Source of the DNA: Vulcanimicrobiota bacterium | GTDB taxonomy: Bacteria > Vulcanimicrobiota > Vulcanimicrobiia > Vulcanimicrobiales > Vulcanimicrobiaceae | Assembly (NCBI GenBank): GCA_003168375.1 | Contig: PMSI01000002.1 | Coordinates: 62,001 to 126,000 of the forward strand | Length of the DNA: 64,000 nucleotides | Direction of reading: 5' to 3' | Part shown: positions 61,788 to 64,000 of the stretch, piece after piece | Position numbering within the stretch: the stretch's first letter is position 1 | Layout of the letters: each line of letters starts with the position of its first letter | Program-made: the position numbers and the translations under genes | The notes under the pieces: model-generated | What the model was told of the DNA's origin: nothing | Seen by the model: only the letters and a program-made list of their open reading frames with translations | Database searches by the model: none

Positions 61788-62951
61788 TTACTTCGAGGGC
61801 AGCAACGCCAACTCGGCCTGAGCTGCGCGCACGACGACCGGCTCGTCCGAGGCGATCGCATGGCGGTACTGGTCGCGCGCCAGCGCGATCTTGCCTTGGA
61901 GATTGTAGGTGACCGCAAGCATGTAGTGCAGCCGCCCGTCCTCTTGCGAGACCGCCAGACCCTTGATGTACGCGGCTTCCGCGAGCGGGAACAACCGGTG
62001 CTCGTTGTAGTCGTAGCCGAGGTCGATGTAGGCTTCGGGCCGCATCGGGTCGGAACGGATCGCGCGGTTGTAGTACGTGATCGCCGTCTTCCAGTCGCCC
62101 TGCATGTCGTAGATGTAGCCGATGTCGACCAGCGCCTCGGTCCCCTCGGGACGAATCCCCAGCGCGCGGTCGAGGTACGGGCGAGCGGCCGCGGCGTCGT
62201 TCTTCTCGAGATAGGCTTCGCCCAAGTTGACGACGGCCGGATAGTAGTTGGCGTCGGTGCCCAGACACGACTTCAGGTGCACGATCGCCGCATCGACGCG
62301 GCCGAGATCGACCTGCGCGTTCGCGACGTCGACCCGCGCACCGCACGAAGACGGGCGAATCGCCACGACGTGGCTGAACGCGTCGTACGCCGCTTCGTAT
62401 TTGTGGAGCGCGCGTTGCGCCTGCCCGAGCTCGCTCCAGCGGCCGACGTCGAACGGATGCTGATCGGTGTCGGCCTGCAGCTTGGCCATGTACTGCGCGA
62501 GGTCGCCGGCGCGCTTGTGGACCATCACCAGCCCGGCGTAGCCGCTCTTGCTCGGCAGGCTCTGCTGGAACTCGAACAGCGCGTCGCTGACGCGATCCAG
62601 GACGGCGTAGAGGGCGCCCAGCCGGCTGTGCGTCTCGCGGTCGGCGGAATCGATCGTGAGGATCGCCTTCCACACCTTCTCGGCCTTGGGGTAGTCGGGG
62701 ACGCGGAAGTACAGGTCGCCGAGCAGCCGGCCGGCCGGGATATCCTGGGGATGCCCTGCAACGTACGGCGCCAGCCCCTCGATCGCGCCCTTCGTGTCGC
62801 CGGCGGCGACCCTCGCGCGCGCCGCGTCGAGGACGGCCGGATCGGTCGGGTTCGCGTCCGGGAAAACGACCGTGTGCTCGGTGGCGAGCGAAGGCCCGGC
62901 CTGGATGGCGACGAGAGCAGCCACAACGGCGATGACGCGGAACAGACGCAT
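61788..62951 (-). CDS. secreted TPR protein (387 aa)
   Basis: Exported or periplasmic protein with a signal peptide ending PSLA. From about residue 40 there are eight or more tetratricopeptide repeats, e.g. [60 protein letters not shown] and [23 protein letters not shown] proteins scaffold complexes; TadD of Tad systems is a TPR lipoprotein, but this has no lipobox and is not in the operon. GGAAGGAG precedes ATG 62951 by eight bases. It converges with the membrane GGDEF-EAL gene. Confidence 0.82.
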   Translation of the reverse strand: MRLFRVIAVVAALVAIQAGPSLATEHTVVFPDANPTDPAVLDAARARVAAGDTKGAIEGLAPYVAGHPQDIPAGRLLGDLYFRVPDYPKAEKVWKAILTIDSADRETHSRLGALYAVLDRVSDALFEFQQSLPSKSGYAGLVMVHKRAGDLAQYMAKLQADTDQHPFDVGRWSELGQAQRALHKYEAAYDAFSHVVAIRPSSCGARVDVANAQVDLGRVDAAIVHLKSCLGTDANYYPAVVNLGEAYLEKNDAAAARPYLDRALGIRPEGTEALVDIGYIYDMQGDWKTAITYYNRAIRSDPMRPEAYIDLGYDYNEHRLFPLAEAAYIKGLAVSQEDGRLHYMLAVTYNLQGKIALARDQYRHAIASDEPVVVRAAQAELALLPSK

Positions 62952-62986
62952 GTGGAAGACGCTCCTTCCGGCGGGACGACAACTAA

Positions 62987-62992
62987 AGTATA
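62987..62992 (-). promoter_or_regulatory. probable -10 box of the TPR gene
   Basis: On the minus strand TATACT lies 36 bases before ATG 62951, giving a leader of about 30 bases that contains the GGAAGGAG ribosome site. No good -35 is seen 17 bases upstream, so an activator may be needed. Confidence 0.4.
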
Positions 62993-63078
62993 CAGGATGC
63001 TGGGAATCAGGGCCTAGAGCCCCGTGCGACGTTTCTCGCGGAGTGCCGCAGCGGGGTGCCGACGAAGCCTGCGCGGCT

Positions 63079-64000
63079 ATGTCCACCACGAAGACGAACG
63101 GTTCGGTCGGGCACACCCGCGTCGAGACCGACTCGATGGGGAAGATCGACGTCCCCAGCGACAAGTACTACGGGGCGCAATCGGCCCGCTCGCTGATCCA
63201 CTTCGACATCGGCGACGACTCGACGCCGCGCGACGTGATGCCGCGCGAGGTCATTCGCGCGATGGCCGTGCTCAAGAAAGCCGCGGCGCTCGTCAACCAC
63301 GATCTCGGCAAGCTCGACGACGAGAAAACGAAACTCATCGCGCAGGCCGCCGACGAGGTGATCGCCGGCAAGCTGTACGAGCACTTCCCGCTGCGCGTGT
63401 GGCAGACCGGCTCGGGAACGCAGACCAACATGAATGTGAACGAAGTGATCTCCAACCGCGCGATCGAGATCGCCGGCGGCGAGATGGGCTCCAAGAAACC
63501 GGTGCACCCCAACGATCACGTCAACATGTCGCAGTCGTCGAACGATACGTTCCCGACCGCGATGCACATGGCGGCGGCGGAAGCGATGGTCGCGATGCTG
63601 CCGGCCGTCGAAGCGCTGCGCGACGCCCTTGACGCCAAGGCGCGGCAGTGGAAGGACATCGTCAAGGTCGGCCGCACGCACTTGCAGGACGCGACCCCGC
63701 TCACGCTCGGCCAGGAGTTCTCCGGCTACGTCAGCCAGCTCGACCGCGACCTCAAGCGCTGCCGGCAGTCGCTCGACGATCTCTACGATCTCGCAATCGG
63801 CGGAACCGCGGTCGGAACGGGGCTGAACGCACACCCCGAGTTCGCCGAACGCGCCGCGAAGCAGCTCGCCGAACTGACCGGCCTGCCGTTTCGCTCGCAC
63901 CCGAACAAGTTCGCCGCGCTCGCGTCGCACGACGAGGTCGTGGCGGCGTCCGGCTCGCTCAAGACGCTCGCGGCGTCGCTGATGAAGATCGCGAACGACA
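63079..64000 (+). CDS. fumC: fumarate hydratase class II, N-terminal part
   Basis: Enzyme of the TCA cycle converting fumarate to malate, cytoplasmic homotetramer. 307 codons are visible of about 465; the frame runs off the right edge. [20 protein letters not shown] opens the family. [19 protein letters not shown] and [13 protein letters not shown] are class II motifs; SSNDTFPT rather than STNDVYPT separates FumC from aspartase. [19 protein letters not shown] and [15 protein letters not shown] form further active-site segments. The catalytic-loop GSSxMPGK motif would lie just beyond the window. ATG 63079 has no strong ribosome site. Confidence 0.95.
   Translation, partial: MSTTKTNGSVGHTRVETDSMGKIDVPSDKYYGAQSARSLIHFDIGDDSTPRDVMPREVIRAMAVLKKAAALVNHDLGKLDDEKTKLIAQAADEVIAGKLYEHFPLRVWQTGSGTQTNMNVNEVISNRAIEIAGGEMGSKKPVHPNDHVNMSQSSNDTFPTAMHMAAAEAMVAMLPAVEALRDALDAKARQWKDIVKVGRTHLQDATPLTLGQEFSGYVSQLDRDLKRCRQSLDDLYDLAIGGTAVGTGLNAHPEFAERAAKQLAELTGLPFRSHPNKFAALASHDEVVAASGSLKTLAASLMKIAND

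Overview
The window is a GC-rich (roughly two thirds G+C) bacterial chromosome segment with dense genes, many 4-base ATGA/GTGA overlaps between neighbours and frequent GTG/TTG starts. A Tad-pilus secretin, two predicted outer-membrane beta-barrels and several lipoproteins indicate a diderm cell. The gene mix (kynurenine genes, MgtE-like/NRAMP pair, repeat-rich secreted proteins, Tad pilus, many c-di-GMP proteins, one flagellin) would suit a deep-branching diderm phylum such as Eremiobacterota/Vulcanimicrobiota, but that placement is a guess from gene content. No rRNA, tRNA, CRISPR array or insertion sequence was seen.

Layout. 1-1754: tryptophan 2,3-dioxygenase (cut by the window edge) and kynureninase. 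1792-3070: an inositol-monophosphatase-family enzyme and a DUF4149 membrane protein. 3074-13540: a six-gene minus-strand cluster with an outer-membrane barrel protein, a periplasmic chaperone-like protein, two related subunit-like proteins, a 1415-residue surface protein and a further secreted protein; it looks like an uncharacterised appendage assembly locus. 13614-14964: a solitary flagellin behind a near-consensus sigma-28 promoter. 15054-16472: two lipoproteins. 16525-19375: an M-box magnesium riboswitch with a terminator, an MgtE-like cytoplasmic domain protein without a membrane domain, and an NRAMP-family transporter whose metal-site motifs are altered as in Mg-transporting relatives.

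19382-26355 is metabolic and regulatory: PucR-type regulator plus glutamine-synthetase-like enzyme, a Crp/Fnr regulator, an aromatic amino acid decarboxylase, an aldo/keto reductase and RidA. 26352-37260 is a second surface operon: two DUF11-type proteins, a DUF11/SdrD-like protein, a second barrel and a glycine-rich protein. 37466-43018 holds a DnaJ-domain membrane protein, an internally shortened MFS protein, a frameshifted PAS-GGDEF-EAL gene and an intact PAS-EAL gene.

43055-61747 is a functional unit: two secreted proteins with near-duplicate promoters, a SARP/BTAD-type regulator with an N-terminal NTPase, and a complete divergent Tad pilus locus. One arm holds secretin, pilin-like protein and three TadE/TadG-type proteins; the other holds Flp pilin, prepilin peptidase, CpaB, a TadZ-TadA fusion, TadB, TadC, a second peptidase, a GT-C-like membrane protein and a GGDEF-EAL protein. 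A membrane GGDEF-EAL gene follows. Five promoters here share GTTAC-N10-(-10 box), with GTTAC exactly 27 bases before the start codon or presumed transcript start. This geometry resembles SARP promoters and suggests that the regulator at 44275-47052 controls the unit. The window ends with a TPR protein and the 5' part of fumC.
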